Assembly (NCBI RefSeq): GCF_001905795.1
Contig: NZ_LIXJ01000014.1
Location: 62,001 to 126,000, forward strand
Length of the DNA: 64,000 bases
Origin: Streptomyces sp. CB01580
Lineage (GTDB): Bacteria; Actinomycetota; Actinomycetes; Streptomycetales; Streptomycetaceae
Reading direction: 5' to 3'
Shown here: in pieces, positions 16,740-24,372 of the stretch
How positions within the stretch are numbered: position 1 is the stretch's first letter
How the letters are laid out: each line of letters begins with the position of its first letter
Translations under genes and position numbers: made by a program
The notes under the pieces: model-generated
The model's input: the letters and a program-made list of their open reading frames with translations, nothing else
Told to the model about the DNA's origin: nothing
Database searches by the model: none

Positions 16740-17000
16740 CCGTCGTCGTGCGGGCCGCCCGTCGTGACCGGCGCGGAGGCGGGCGAGGAGGCCCAGTCCG
16801 GGCATTCTCAGCATGCGGACGACCGCCCCCCGCGAGCAGCAGGACACTGGCCACGAGCAGGCAGCGTTCCTCGCCGAGTCGGCGCCGTACCGCCGAGGAG
16901 AGCAGGGCGAACACGCCCATGCAGAACGGCAGCAGTGGGCCGAGCAGGGTCACGGCCCCTGTCCCGAAACCCGCCACCGGCGCGAGCGGGTGAGGGTGCA
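16740..17000 (-). pseudogene. Remnant of an MFS (CynX/NimT-like) transporter
   Basis: Read on the minus strand, about 16985 to 16820 gives GTGAVTLLGPLLPFCMGVFA then RRRLGEERCLLVASVLLLAGG, which resembles helices 2-3 and the intervening cytoplasmic loop of CynX/NimT-type transporters. A +1 shift near 16815 continues with VVRMLRMPGLGLLARL before a stop. No first helix or remaining domain is present. The rest of the 16573-17220 gap shows only G-rich direct repeats (two copies of gggccggaagtgggagcg around 17000-17040). Confidence 0.4.
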
Positions 17001-17220
17001 GGGCCGGAAGTGGGAGCGGGGCCGGAAGTGGGAGCGGGAAGGGGGCTGGGTGGAGTGGCTGGACGCGGCTGCGGGAACGGACACGGGAACCATTTGTCCC
17101 GGCCCGACGGGGGCCGTTGATCGCCGGGCTCGTGCCTCGGCGGCGGGTGGGGCAGCCGCGCCCCGGTGCGGGATGCGCGATGCTGGAGGCATGGACGCTG
17201 AGGACAGGGAGGCCGAGGGC

Positions 17221-17568
17221 GTGGACGCCGAGGTCATGGACATCGAGATCCTGGTCGTACCGGACTGCCCGAACACCGGGCCCGCGGCCGAGCTGCTGCG
17301 TCAGGTGCTCGACGACATGGGGCTGCACGACACCGGCTTCTCCACGCGGGTGATCGCGGACCGGGCGGAGGCCGAGGCGGTCGCGTTCACCGGCTCCCCC
17401 ACCTTCCTGATCGACGGCCGCGACCCCTTCGCCGAGCCCGGCCGCCCTTCCGGGCTCGCCTGCCGGCTGTACCGGGACCCGGACGGCTCGGGCCCGAGCG
17501 GGCTGCCCGAGGCCGAGCGGCTGCGGCAGGCCCTGTCCCAGGCCCGGCCCCGGGACCTCAAGGGCTGA
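17221..17568 (+). CDS. Thioredoxin-fold small protein
   Basis: About 115 residues opening with MDIEILVVPDCPNTGPAAEL, the beta-alpha start of small thioredoxin-like proteins, followed by FTGSPTFLIDGRDPFAEP, the cis-Pro loop region typical of the fold. Only one Cys is present in the CPN motif instead of CxxC, and a second Cys near CRLYRDPDG may pair with it. Streptomyces annotations call such proteins alkylmercury-lyase-like or thioredoxin family. Starts at GTG 17221 (GGGAGG 8 nt upstream), ATG 17191 and ATG 17236 are all in frame; the first has the best spacing. It converges on the FO synthase gene. Confidence 0.8.
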   Translation: MDAEVMDIEILVVPDCPNTGPAAELLRQVLDDMGLHDTGFSTRVIADRAEAEAVAFTGSPTFLIDGRDPFAEPGRPSGLACRLYRDPDGSGPSGLPEAERLRQALSQARPRDLKG

Positions 17569-17609
17569 CGGGACCTCCAGGGCCTCCGGCGCCGATGGGG
17601 CCGACGGGG

Positions 17610-17714
17610 CCCGACAGGCGCTCGTATCGGCCCGACAGGGGCTCGTATCGGCCCGACAGGGGCTCGTGTCGGCCCGACAGGGGCTCGTGTCGGCCTGGCA
17701 GGCGCTCGTTCCGT
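17610..17714. repeat. Five tandem copies of a 21-bp repeat
   Basis: The unit is about cccgacaggggctcgtatcg plus g. Copies begin at 17610, 17631, 17652, 17673 and 17694; the last is divergent. It lies between the stops of two convergent genes. The 21-bp period equals two helical turns and seven codons, but no gene seems to use it. Confidence 0.85.
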
Positions 17715-17749
17715 CCGATGGCCTCCGGGCCGGGCCGAAGGCGCCCGGC

Positions 17750-20332
17750 TCAGTCCGGCAGCACGGGCAGCAGTTCCGGGAGGTGGCCGTCGGACGCGGT
17801 GGCCGCCGCCACCCGTTCCTCGGGCACCTCGCCGTACAGCGTCGTACGCGGCTTCGCCGGGCGGCCGGCCAGTTCGGCGATGGCGACCAGGTCCTGGATC
17901 GACCGGTACGAGCCGTAACCCGACCCGGCCATACGGGAGATGGTCTCCTCCATCAGCGTGCCGCCCAGGTCGTTCGCGCCGGAGCGCAGCATCTCCGCCG
18001 CGCCCTCCGTGCCGAGCTTCACCCAACTGGTCTGGATGTTGGTGATGTGCGGGTGGAGCAGCAGCCGGGCCATGGCGGTGACGGCCCGGTTGTCGCGGTC
18101 GGTGGGGCCGGGGCGGGCGATGCCCGCCAGATAGACCGGGGCGTTGGTGTGGATGAACGGGAGGGTGACGAATTCGGTGAACCCGCCGGTCTCCTGCTGG
18201 AGTTCGGCGAGGGTCCGCAGGTGGCCGAGCCAGTGCCGGGGCTGGTCGACGTGTCCGTACATCATGGTGGAGGAGGAGCGCAGGCCCACCTCGTGGGCGG
18301 TGCGGATGACCTCCAGCCAGGTGGCGGTGGGCAGCTTGCCCTTGGTGAGGACCCAACGGACCTCGTCGTCCAGGATCTCGGCCGCGGTGCCGGGGATCGA
18401 CCCGAGCCCGGCCTCCTTCGCGGCGATCAGCCAGTCGCGGATGGACATGCCGGTGCGGGTGGCCCCGTTGACGACCTCCATCGGGGAGAAGGCGTGCACG
18501 TGCATGCCGGGGACGCGTTCCCGCACCGCGCGGGCGATGTCGAAGTACGCGGTGCCGGGCAGGTCGGGGTGGATGCCACCCTGCATGCAGACCTCGACGG
18601 CGCCGACGTCCCACGCCTGCGCGGCCCGGTCCGCGACCTGGCCCAGGGAGAGGGTGTACGCGTCGGCGTCGGTGCGCCGCTGCGCGAAGGCGCAGAAACG
18701 GCAGCCGGTGTAGCAGACGTTGGTGAAGTTGATGTTCCTGGTGACGATGTACGTGACATCGTCGCCGACGACGTCCCGGCGCAGGGTGTCCGCGATCCGG
18801 CACAGTTCGTCGAGGGCCGGGCCGTCGGCGTGGAGCAGGGCTAGCGCCTGGTCGTCGGTGAGCCTCGTCGGGTCGTCGGCCGCCTGGCTCAGCGCCTCGC
18901 GCACATCGGTGTCGATGCGGGACGGGACCATGCCGGGGGCGGCGGCCTCGCGCAGCGCGTCCCAGTCCCCGTACACCTCGTCGAAGTCCTCGCGGCGGTC
19001 GCCGGTGCGGCCCTCGGTGTCGATGGTGCGGTGCAGGTCGGTGCGGCCGGTGGCGCCGAACTCCTCGTCGGGTTCCTGCCAGGGCAGACCGGACGGGATC
19101 GCTCCCTCCTTCGCCAGCCCCGTCTCCGGGTCGGCAAGGGCGCGGACGTGCGGGAGGAGGCGCGGGTCGAGCCAGGGTTCGCCGCGCCGGATGAACTCCG
19201 GGTAGACGGTGAGACGTTCGCGCAGCGTGAAGCCCGACTCGGCGGTCCTGGCCGCGAGTTCGTCGATGTGCGGCCAGGGGCGTTCGGGGTTGACGTGGTC
19301 GGGGGTGAGCGGGGAGACGCCGCCCCAGTCGTCGATGCCCGCGCCGATGAGCAGCGCGTACTCGGCGTCGACGAGATTGGGCGGGGCCTGGATGCGGGCG
19401 GACGGGCCGAGGATGTGCCGGGCGACGGCGATGGCCGCGGCGAGTTCCTCCAGCTCGGCGTCCGGCATGCCGCGCATCGCCGTGTCCGGCTTGGCGCGGA
19501 AGTTCTGGACGATGACTTCCTGGATGCCGTGGTAGGCGCGGGCGGTCCGGCGGAGCTCGAAGAGGGCGTCGGCGCGTTCCTCGTACGTCTCGCCGATGCC
19601 GATCAGGACGCCGGTGGTGAACGGGACGTTGGAGCGGCCCGCGTCCTCCAGGACGCGCAGGCGTACGGCGGGTTCTTTGTCCGGGGAGCCGTGGTGCGGG
19701 CCGCCCGGCTCGGACCACAGGCGGGTCGCGGTCGTCTCCAGCATCATGCCCATGGAGGGGGCGACCGGCTTGAGGCGCTGGAGGTCGGTCCAGGTCAGCA
19801 CGCCGGGGTTGAGGTGCGGCAGGAGGCCGGTCTCCTCCAGGACCCGGATCGCCATGGCGCGTACGTACGCGAGGGTGTCGTCGTATCCCTCGGCCTCCAG
19901 CCACTCCCGGGCCTCGGGCCAGCGGTCCTCGGGCCGGTCGCCCAGCGTGAACAGCGCTTCCTTGCAGCCCAGGGCCGCGCCCTCACGGGCGATGGCCAGC
20001 ACCTCGTCGGGCGACAGGAACATCCCGTGGCCGGCGCGCCGGAGCTTGCCCGGGACGGTGACGAACGTGCAGTAGTGGCACCTGTCGCGGCAGAGCCGGG
20101 TCAGCGGGATGAAGACCTTGCGCGAGTATGTGATGACCCCGGGCCGTCCGGCGGCTTCGAGACCGGCGTCGCGCACCCGGGCCGCCGACGCGGCCAGATC
20201 CGTCAGGTCGTCGCCCCGTGCCTGGAGCAGCACCGCGGCCTCGGTGACGTCGAGGGCGACGCCGTCACGAGCGCGTTTCAGTGCGCGCCGCATGGCGTTG
20301 GTGGTCGGGCGTCCGCTCTGGGGATCGGTCAT
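17750..20332 (-). CDS. fbiC: Bifunctional FO synthase (CofG/CofH fusion)
   Basis: An 860-residue radical SAM enzyme that makes FO (7,8-didemethyl-8-hydroxy-5-deazariboflavin), the chromophore of cofactor F420, from tyrosine and the pyrimidine intermediate of riboflavin synthesis. Two radical SAM domains are visible: the CofG-like half with CRDRCHYC (Cys81, Cys85, Cys88) and the CofH-like half with CYTGCRFC (Cys540, Cys544, Cys547). The length and fused architecture match actinobacterial FbiC. The ATG at 20332 is chosen from the start of conserved sequence; no strong ribosome site is seen. It is monocistronic. Three luciferase-like, potentially F420-using oxidoreductases lie within 14 kb. Confidence 0.97.
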   Translation of the reverse strand: MTDPQSGRPTTNAMRRALKRARDGVALDVTEAAVLLQARGDDLTDLAASAARVRDAGLEAAGRPGVITYSRKVFIPLTRLCRDRCHYCTFVTVPGKLRRAGHGMFLSPDEVLAIAREGAALGCKEALFTLGDRPEDRWPEAREWLEAEGYDDTLAYVRAMAIRVLEETGLLPHLNPGVLTWTDLQRLKPVAPSMGMMLETTATRLWSEPGGPHHGSPDKEPAVRLRVLEDAGRSNVPFTTGVLIGIGETYEERADALFELRRTARAYHGIQEVIVQNFRAKPDTAMRGMPDAELEELAAAIAVARHILGPSARIQAPPNLVDAEYALLIGAGIDDWGGVSPLTPDHVNPERPWPHIDELAARTAESGFTLRERLTVYPEFIRRGEPWLDPRLLPHVRALADPETGLAKEGAIPSGLPWQEPDEEFGATGRTDLHRTIDTEGRTGDRREDFDEVYGDWDALREAAAPGMVPSRIDTDVREALSQAADDPTRLTDDQALALLHADGPALDELCRIADTLRRDVVGDDVTYIVTRNINFTNVCYTGCRFCAFAQRRTDADAYTLSLGQVADRAAQAWDVGAVEVCMQGGIHPDLPGTAYFDIARAVRERVPGMHVHAFSPMEVVNGATRTGMSIRDWLIAAKEAGLGSIPGTAAEILDDEVRWVLTKGKLPTATWLEVIRTAHEVGLRSSSTMMYGHVDQPRHWLGHLRTLAELQQETGGFTEFVTLPFIHTNAPVYLAGIARPGPTDRDNRAVTAMARLLLHPHITNIQTSWVKLGTEGAAEMLRSGANDLGGTLMEETISRMAGSGYGSYRSIQDLVAIAELAGRPAKPRTTLYGEVPEERVAAATASDGHLPELLPVLPD

Positions 20333-20922
20333 GGACCGAGCATACGAGCGAGAGCCGCGCCCCGGACCAGGGCCTCGGCGGGGCGAGTTCCCGGCCGGGC
20401 GGGCCCCCGACGGGGGTGGGCGCCGCGGCCCGGCGCCGTGAAGCACCCCGCGGAGCACGTCGTAAAACCGGTGGCTCGGGAACCGGACGCGTTGTTACCG
20501 TGCCCGGACCCGGCCACGGTGTCGACCGTGGATGACCTGTGGGCGCTTGCCCTGGAAAGTAGTTGATGTATGCCCCGGCCAGTGGTTCCGAGCCTCCCTC
20601 GTCGCGCTCCCAGGGCGTCGGGGCGACCGGACCCGCGTGTGCCCGCACTCCCGCGGCACCTCGCGGCACCCCACTGACACACGGCCTGACACACGGTCCC
20701 GCCGACGCGAGGTCCTCGGGCACGAGGCCCCGCTGACACGCGGTGATGTCGGCGTGCGATCCCACTGATACGTGGCTTCGCTTCCGCACGGTTTCGCTTC
20801 GCTTCCGTGCGCCGACACGTCCTGCTGTGCGGATGTCGTGGTTCTCCGGTTCCATGCCCCGCGAGGGCGACTCGGCCCTTCCCTGCTGCATTGCTCATCC
20901 TCTTCGGCAAGGAGAACACCGG
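20333..20922. other. 590-nt intergenic region with short repeats
   Basis: No gene recognised. It holds the divergent promoters of fbiC and the first RNHCP gene. From about 20660 to 20780 there are repeated CTGACACACGG/CTGACACGCGG units and then GATACGTGGC followed by TTCGCTTCCGTGCG-type repeats. A ribosome site AAGGAG at 20909-20914 precedes the RNHCP start. A long plus-strand frame starting at 20743 lacks a plausible start and is non-coding before 20923. Confidence 0.5.
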
Positions 20923-21363
20923 GTGTCCACCAAGCATCCCCGCCACCGCTCGTCCACGTCTTCCGCGTCTTCCACCTCCTCCTCGTCCACGCCCGTCCCG
21001 CACGGTCACGGCGCCGGTGCCGTCCTGAGAACCGGCACCTTCACCTGCCTGTGGTGCGGGCTGACCGTCGCCACGCTCGCCCCGGACGGCAGCCGCCGCA
21101 ACCACTGCCCCAGCTGCCTGCACTCGCAGCACTGCCTCGATCACGTCGAGGGCGGACCGTCCGACTGCGGGGGCCGCATGACCCCGATCTCCATCGCGGT
21201 ACTGCGCACCGGCGACTGGATGGTCATCCACCGCTGCACCCGCTGCGACGAGCTGACCTCCAACCCGGTCTGCGGGGACGACAACCAGCTCATCCTGATG
21301 CGGATGGCCGTGCGCCCGTTGGCCCAACCGCCCTTCCCGCTCGAAGCGTTCGGTGACCTGTGA
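20923..21363 (+). CDS. RNHCP domain zinc-binding protein, copy 1
   Basis: A 146-residue protein with a Ser/Thr-rich N-terminus and the RNHCP domain: a first CxxC (TCLWCGLTV), the name-giving RRNHCPSCLHSQHC, then a Cys/Gly turn and HRCTRCDELTSNPVCGDDN. The pattern of four Cys pairs suggests structural zinc. The function of the family is not established. The GTG at 20923 has AAGGAG 8 nt upstream. A second, divergent copy follows after 39 nt, so the pair forms an operon made by duplication. Confidence 0.9.
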   Translation: MSTKHPRHRSSTSSASSTSSSSTPVPHGHGAGAVLRTGTFTCLWCGLTVATLAPDGSRRNHCPSCLHSQHCLDHVEGGPSDCGGRMTPISIAVLRTGDWMVIHRCTRCDELTSNPVCGDDNQLILMRMAVRPLAQPPFPLEAFGDL

Positions 21364-21402
21364 CCGCCCGGCCGCTACCGAGGAGAGGGCGGAGGTCCCG
21401 CC

Positions 21403-21822
21403 ATGCCACGACGTAGACCGCGTCGATCGGCCCCTCACCGGCCGCAGCGCCGCAAGGACGTCCTGCACGGCCCGGACGGCGCCCGGGGCGACGCGTTCCG
21501 CTGCGTCGGCTGCCGGCTCGACGTGCCGCTGAGCGCACCGGGCACCGCCCACCGCAACCACTGCCCGCACTGCCTGACCAGCCTGCACGTCGACCGTCGG
21601 ATACCGGGCGACCGGGCATCGGAGTGCCGCGGCAGGATGGCGGCGCTGAGCCTGTCCGTCCGCCCGGACGGGGAGTGGGCGCTCATCCACGAGTGTCTGT
21701 CCTGCGGCGAGCTGAGCGCCAACCGCATCGCGGGGGACGACAACGCCCTCGCGCTGATGCGGATGGCGGTGCGCCCCCTGGCGGGCACCGCCGTCCCCGT
21801 ACGGGCCCTGCTCGTGCTGTGA
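21403..21822 (+). CDS. RNHCP domain zinc-binding protein, copy 2
   Basis: A 139-residue paralogue of the preceding gene. It has a basic N-terminus (MPRRRPRRSAPHRPQRRKD), FRCVGCRLDV, HRNHCPHC, SECRGRM and HECLSCGELSANRIAGDDN, followed by the shared ending LMRMAVRPLAG. Conservation of the Cys pairs and the GDDN...LMRMAVRPL tail between the copies marks the functional core. GAGG lies upstream of the ATG. A 17-bp hairpin terminator follows immediately. Confidence 0.9.
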   Translation: MPRRRPRRSAPHRPQRRKDVLHGPDGARGDAFRCVGCRLDVPLSAPGTAHRNHCPHCLTSLHVDRRIPGDRASECRGRMAALSLSVRPDGEWALIHECLSCGELSANRIAGDDNALALMRMAVRPLAGTAVPVRALLVL

Positions 21823-21829
21823 CGCGGAC

Positions 21830-21880
21830 CGGCCCCGGTCGCCGCCGCCCGACAGGGGACGGTGGCGGCGACCGGGGCCG
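21830..21880. terminator. 17-bp stem terminator after the RNHCP operon
   Basis: Positions 21830-21846 are the reverse complement of 21864-21880 with a 17-nt loop, 8 nt after the second RNHCP stop. Confidence 0.8.
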
Positions 21881-21936
21881 GGAGCCGGATCACCACGAGA
21901 AGCGGACCGAACGGGGACGGAGCCGGGCCGTCAAAC

Positions 21937-21984
21937 GGACACGGGCACGGACACGGGCACGGACACGGGCACGGACACGAACAC
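21937..21984. repeat. 12-bp tandem repeat
   Basis: ggacacgggcac is repeated three times exactly and once imperfectly, just beyond the 3' end of the luciferase-like gene at 21999. No function is visible. Confidence 0.8.
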
Positions 21985-21998
21985 GGGTACGGGCGCGG

Positions 21999-22844
21999 TC
22001 ACAGGAACTCCGCGTACGCGTCCAGCGCCCGGAGCACCTCCGCCTCCCCCGCGGGCGGCAGTTGCAGCACGACCTCCTCGATGCCGAGGTCCGCGTAGTG
22101 CGTCAGCTTCCCCCGGTTCGGGACCACCGCGTACGGGACCACGTGGAGCTGCTTCGGGTCGCGGCCGGCCGCCTCCCAGGCGGTGCGCAGCTTCGGCAGC
22201 GACTCCGTGAGGCCGCCTCCGCCGATCGGGAGCCAGCCGTCGGCGTGCCGAGCGATGCGGTCGAACAGCTTCGGGCCCGCCGCGCCGCCGAACAGCGTGC
22301 GGGGGCCGTTCACGGGGCCGCGCGGACGCTGCACCGGCTTGGGGTACGCGTGACTGGCCCGGACCGAGCCGAACTCACCCTCGTACGCGGTCGGTTCGTC
22401 CTCCCACAGGGCCTGCATCAGGGCCAGACGGTCGTGGGTGAGCGCGCGGCGGGCCGGCCAGTCCACCCCGTGGTCGGCGGCCTCCTCGACGTTCCAGCCG
22501 TAGCCGACGCCCAGCGTGAACCGGCCGCCGGAGAGGTGGTCGAGGGTGGCGATCCGCTTCGCCAGGTCGATCGGGTCGTGCTGGGCGACGAGCGTGATGC
22601 CGGTGCCGAGGTCGAGGCGTTCGGTGACGGCGGCGGCCTGGGCGAGGGCCACGAAGGGGTCCAGGGTGCGGCCGTACTCGGACGGGAGTTCGCCGCCCAT
22701 GGGGGCGGGGGTCTCCCTGCTCACCGGGATGTGGGTGTGCTCGGGCAGGTAGAGCCCGGAGAACCCGCGCTGTTCGAGCTCACGGGCGAGCCTCAGCGGC
22801 GTGATCGTCTCATCGGTGAGGAAGATCGTCGTGGCGATCCGCAT
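21999..22844 (-). CDS. LLM class F420-dependent oxidoreductase
   Basis: A 281-residue luciferase-like (beta/alpha)8 barrel oxidoreductase of the probable F420-dependent type (Rv2161c-like). Visible features are GFSGLYLPEHTHIPVSR near the N-terminus, LDLGTGITLVAQHDPIDLAK, and the barrel signature LSGGRFTLGVGYGWNVEEAADHG, with HADGWLPIGGGG later on. Members use F420H2 (or FMN) for hydride transfer; the substrate is unknown. The ATG at 22844 has a GGAGGTG 10 nt upstream. It is monocistronic on the minus strand. Confidence 0.92.
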   Translation of the reverse strand: MRIATTIFLTDETITPLRLARELEQRGFSGLYLPEHTHIPVSRETPAPMGGELPSEYGRTLDPFVALAQAAAVTERLDLGTGITLVAQHDPIDLAKRIATLDHLSGGRFTLGVGYGWNVEEAADHGVDWPARRALTHDRLALMQALWEDEPTAYEGEFGSVRASHAYPKPVQRPRGPVNGPRTLFGGAAGPKLFDRIARHADGWLPIGGGGLTESLPKLRTAWEAAGRDPKQLHVVPYAVVPNRGKLTHYADLGIEEVVLQLPPAGEAEVLRALDAYAEFL

Positions 22845-22942
22845 GGGAAAGGACACCTCCGTCGTGGTCGGTCCGGTGACGGCCCCAACGTATGCCGTAC
22901 GACGCGCGAAACCGAGCGCATCCGTCGGCTCATGACGGTCTC

Positions 22943-23479
22943 TCAGCTCATCACGGCCTCGACGAGGCAGGTGACCGCTCCCGCACCCGCCCCGTAGCCG
23001 GGAACCGCGAGCAGCGGCCACGGCACCGGCCGGGGGACGAGGACGCGTACGTGGAAGGCGAAGTCGCGGTACTGGGGCATGCCTTCGGTGCCGGGCAGCA
23101 CCATGAAACGCGGCTGCACCCGACAGAACAGCCACCAGTCCAGAACCAGCAGGTCGAAGAGCACGAGGGCGAGGAAGCAGAACGCACCGAGGGCGAAGGG
23201 CGGCCAGAAGCCCAGCGGACCGTCCGCCCGGTCGCGCAGCGCGAGCACGCCGCCCACGGGCACCGCGACGAACACCAGCGCGTTCAGCAGCCCGGCCGCG
23301 GCGGCGACGCGCCTTCCGCGCTCGCTCCGGCTCCCGTACCGCTCCCGGATCGCCTGTGGATAGTCCGCGAGCAGGGCGTCACGGGCCACGAGGAGGGCCC
23401 CGAGGACGACCACGGTGAACAGTGCGACCAGAACGAGCGCGGAGGTGAGGGCGACACCCACCAGATCCCAGCGGTCCAT
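22943..23479 (-). CDS. Four-helix membrane protein, probably iron-regulated
   Basis: A 178-residue protein with about four hydrophobic segments (VGVALTSALVLVALFTVVVLG first, then a pair in the middle around LLNALVFVAVPVGGVLAL and FALGAFCFLALVLFDLLVL, and a C-terminal one). Its family is not recognised. An iron-box-like 19-bp palindrome lies 21 nt upstream of the ATG at 23479, a position where a DmdR1/IdeR repressor would block transcription. A GTG at 23488 is an alternative start. The role in iron metabolism is inferred only from the operator. Confidence 0.75.
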   Translation of the reverse strand: MDRWDLVGVALTSALVLVALFTVVVLGALLVARDALLADYPQAIRERYGSRSERGRRVAAAAGLLNALVFVAVPVGGVLALRDRADGPLGFWPPFALGAFCFLALVLFDLLVLDWWLFCRVQPRFMVLPGTEGMPQYRDFAFHVRVLVPRPVPWPLLAVPGYGAGAGAVTCLVEAVMS

Positions 23480-23499
23480 GGGAAACACCCTAGAGTAAT

Positions 23500-23518
23500 T
23501 TAGGTGTGCCTACCCTAA
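23500..23518. promoter_or_regulatory. Iron box (DmdR1/IdeR-type operator)
   Basis: TTAGGTGTGCCTACCCTAA has TTAGG and CCTAA arms around 9 nt. Its reverse complement agrees with the actinobacterial consensus TTAGGTTAGGCTAACCTAA at 16 of 19 positions by my count. It overlaps the expected promoter of the membrane gene at 22943-23479 and could also act on the divergent repair genes. Confidence 0.65.
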
Positions 23519-23535
23519 GTTTTCGAATTCGGTGT

Positions 23536-23650
23536 GCCCGCTTCCCACGCCCGGCGTGCCTCGCTTCCCGTACCCGGTGCGGCCCGCTTCCCGTACCCGG
23601 TGCAGCCCGCTTCCCGTACCCGGTGCACCACTTCCCGGACCCGGTGCGCC
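23536..23650. repeat. Five copies of a 23-bp direct repeat
   Basis: The core cttcccgtacccggtgc begins at 23541, 23564, 23587, 23610 and 23631; the first and last copies are degenerate. The unit is 23 bp, not a multiple of three, so it is probably non-coding. It sits between the iron box and the repair operon. Confidence 0.8.
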
Positions 23651-23712
23651 TCGCCGCCAGGGGGGTCACAGTGGAAGAAGGGGCACCGGGGGCTTCCGGA
23701 GGAGGTGTCGGG

Positions 23713-24372
23713 ATGAACACGACCGGCGCGGGAGACGAGCGGCTCCGACCCTCCGGCGGACGCTCCGGGGACGCACGGCACGCCGGAACGGCGCGGCGAG
23801 GAGCATGGCGCTCCGGGGCGTCGGCGGCGTCGGCGCCCTGTTTCGTCGTGCAGATCCACCAGGCGCGGCGCATGCACTTCGACTTCCGGCTGGAGGTCGG
23901 CGGCGTGCTGAAGTCGTGGGCGGTGCCGCGCGGCCCCTCGGAGAATCCGCGCGAGCGGCGGCTGGCCGTCGCCACGCAGGACCATCCGCTGGAGTACCGC
24001 ACCTTCGAGGGCGTCATCACGAAGGGCCGGTACGGCGGCGGCACGGTGATCGTCTGGGACCAGGGCATCTACCACCCGCTCAGCCACGACCGATGGGGCA
24101 CCCCCGTGCCGTTCGAGCAGGCGCTGGAGGAAGGGCACGCCACCTTCTGGCTGGACGGCACCAAGCTGCACGGCGAGTTCGCCCTGACCCGTTTCAAGGG
24201 CGGCAGCGGGCACGACGTTCCGGGCGAGGAGGTGTGGCTGCTGATCAAGGCCAGGGACGGGCAGGCCACGCACGACGGACCGGACACCCCCGACCCGTAC
24301 CTGGCCCGCTCCGCCCGTACCGGCCGCACCCTGGCGCAGGTCGCCGCCGAGGAAGGAGGCGGGGCCCCATGA
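23713..24372 (+). CDS. Stand-alone LigD-type 3'-phosphoesterase domain protein
   Basis: A 219-residue protein equal to the phosphoesterase (PE) domain of bacterial NHEJ ligase LigD, which heals 3' ends by removing ribonucleotides and phosphates. Motifs are FVVQIHQARRMHFDFRLE (His49, His55, Asp57), the HPLEY segment with His91, RYGGGTVIVWD at 106-116, and HGEFALTRF followed by WLLIKARD. The first 40 residues are disordered. GGAGGAGG lies before the ATG at 23713. Its stop overlaps the start of the HhH endonuclease gene as ATGA, so the two are translationally coupled. No polymerase, ligase or Ku gene is in the window. Confidence 0.92.
   Translation: MNTTGAGDERLRPSGGRSGDARHAGTARRGAWRSGASAASAPCFVVQIHQARRMHFDFRLEVGGVLKSWAVPRGPSENPRERRLAVATQDHPLEYRTFEGVITKGRYGGGTVIVWDQGIYHPLSHDRWGTPVPFEQALEEGHATFWLDGTKLHGEFALTRFKGGSGHDVPGEEVWLLIKARDGQATHDGPDTPDPYLARSARTGRTLAQVAAEEGGGAP

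Noticed and set aside
17610..17714. Regular repeats that could suggest a CRISPR array (also 23536-23650).
   Set aside because: The copies are directly adjacent with no unique spacers, and no cas genes are present.
20743..20922. An N-terminal extension of the first RNHCP protein by 60 residues.
   Set aside because: A strong AAGGAG and GTG at 20923 mark the start, and the extension has no coding character.
21937..21984. 12-bp tandem repeat that might be a binding array.
   Set aside because: Simple repeat at the end of a gene with no other signals; reported only as a repeat.
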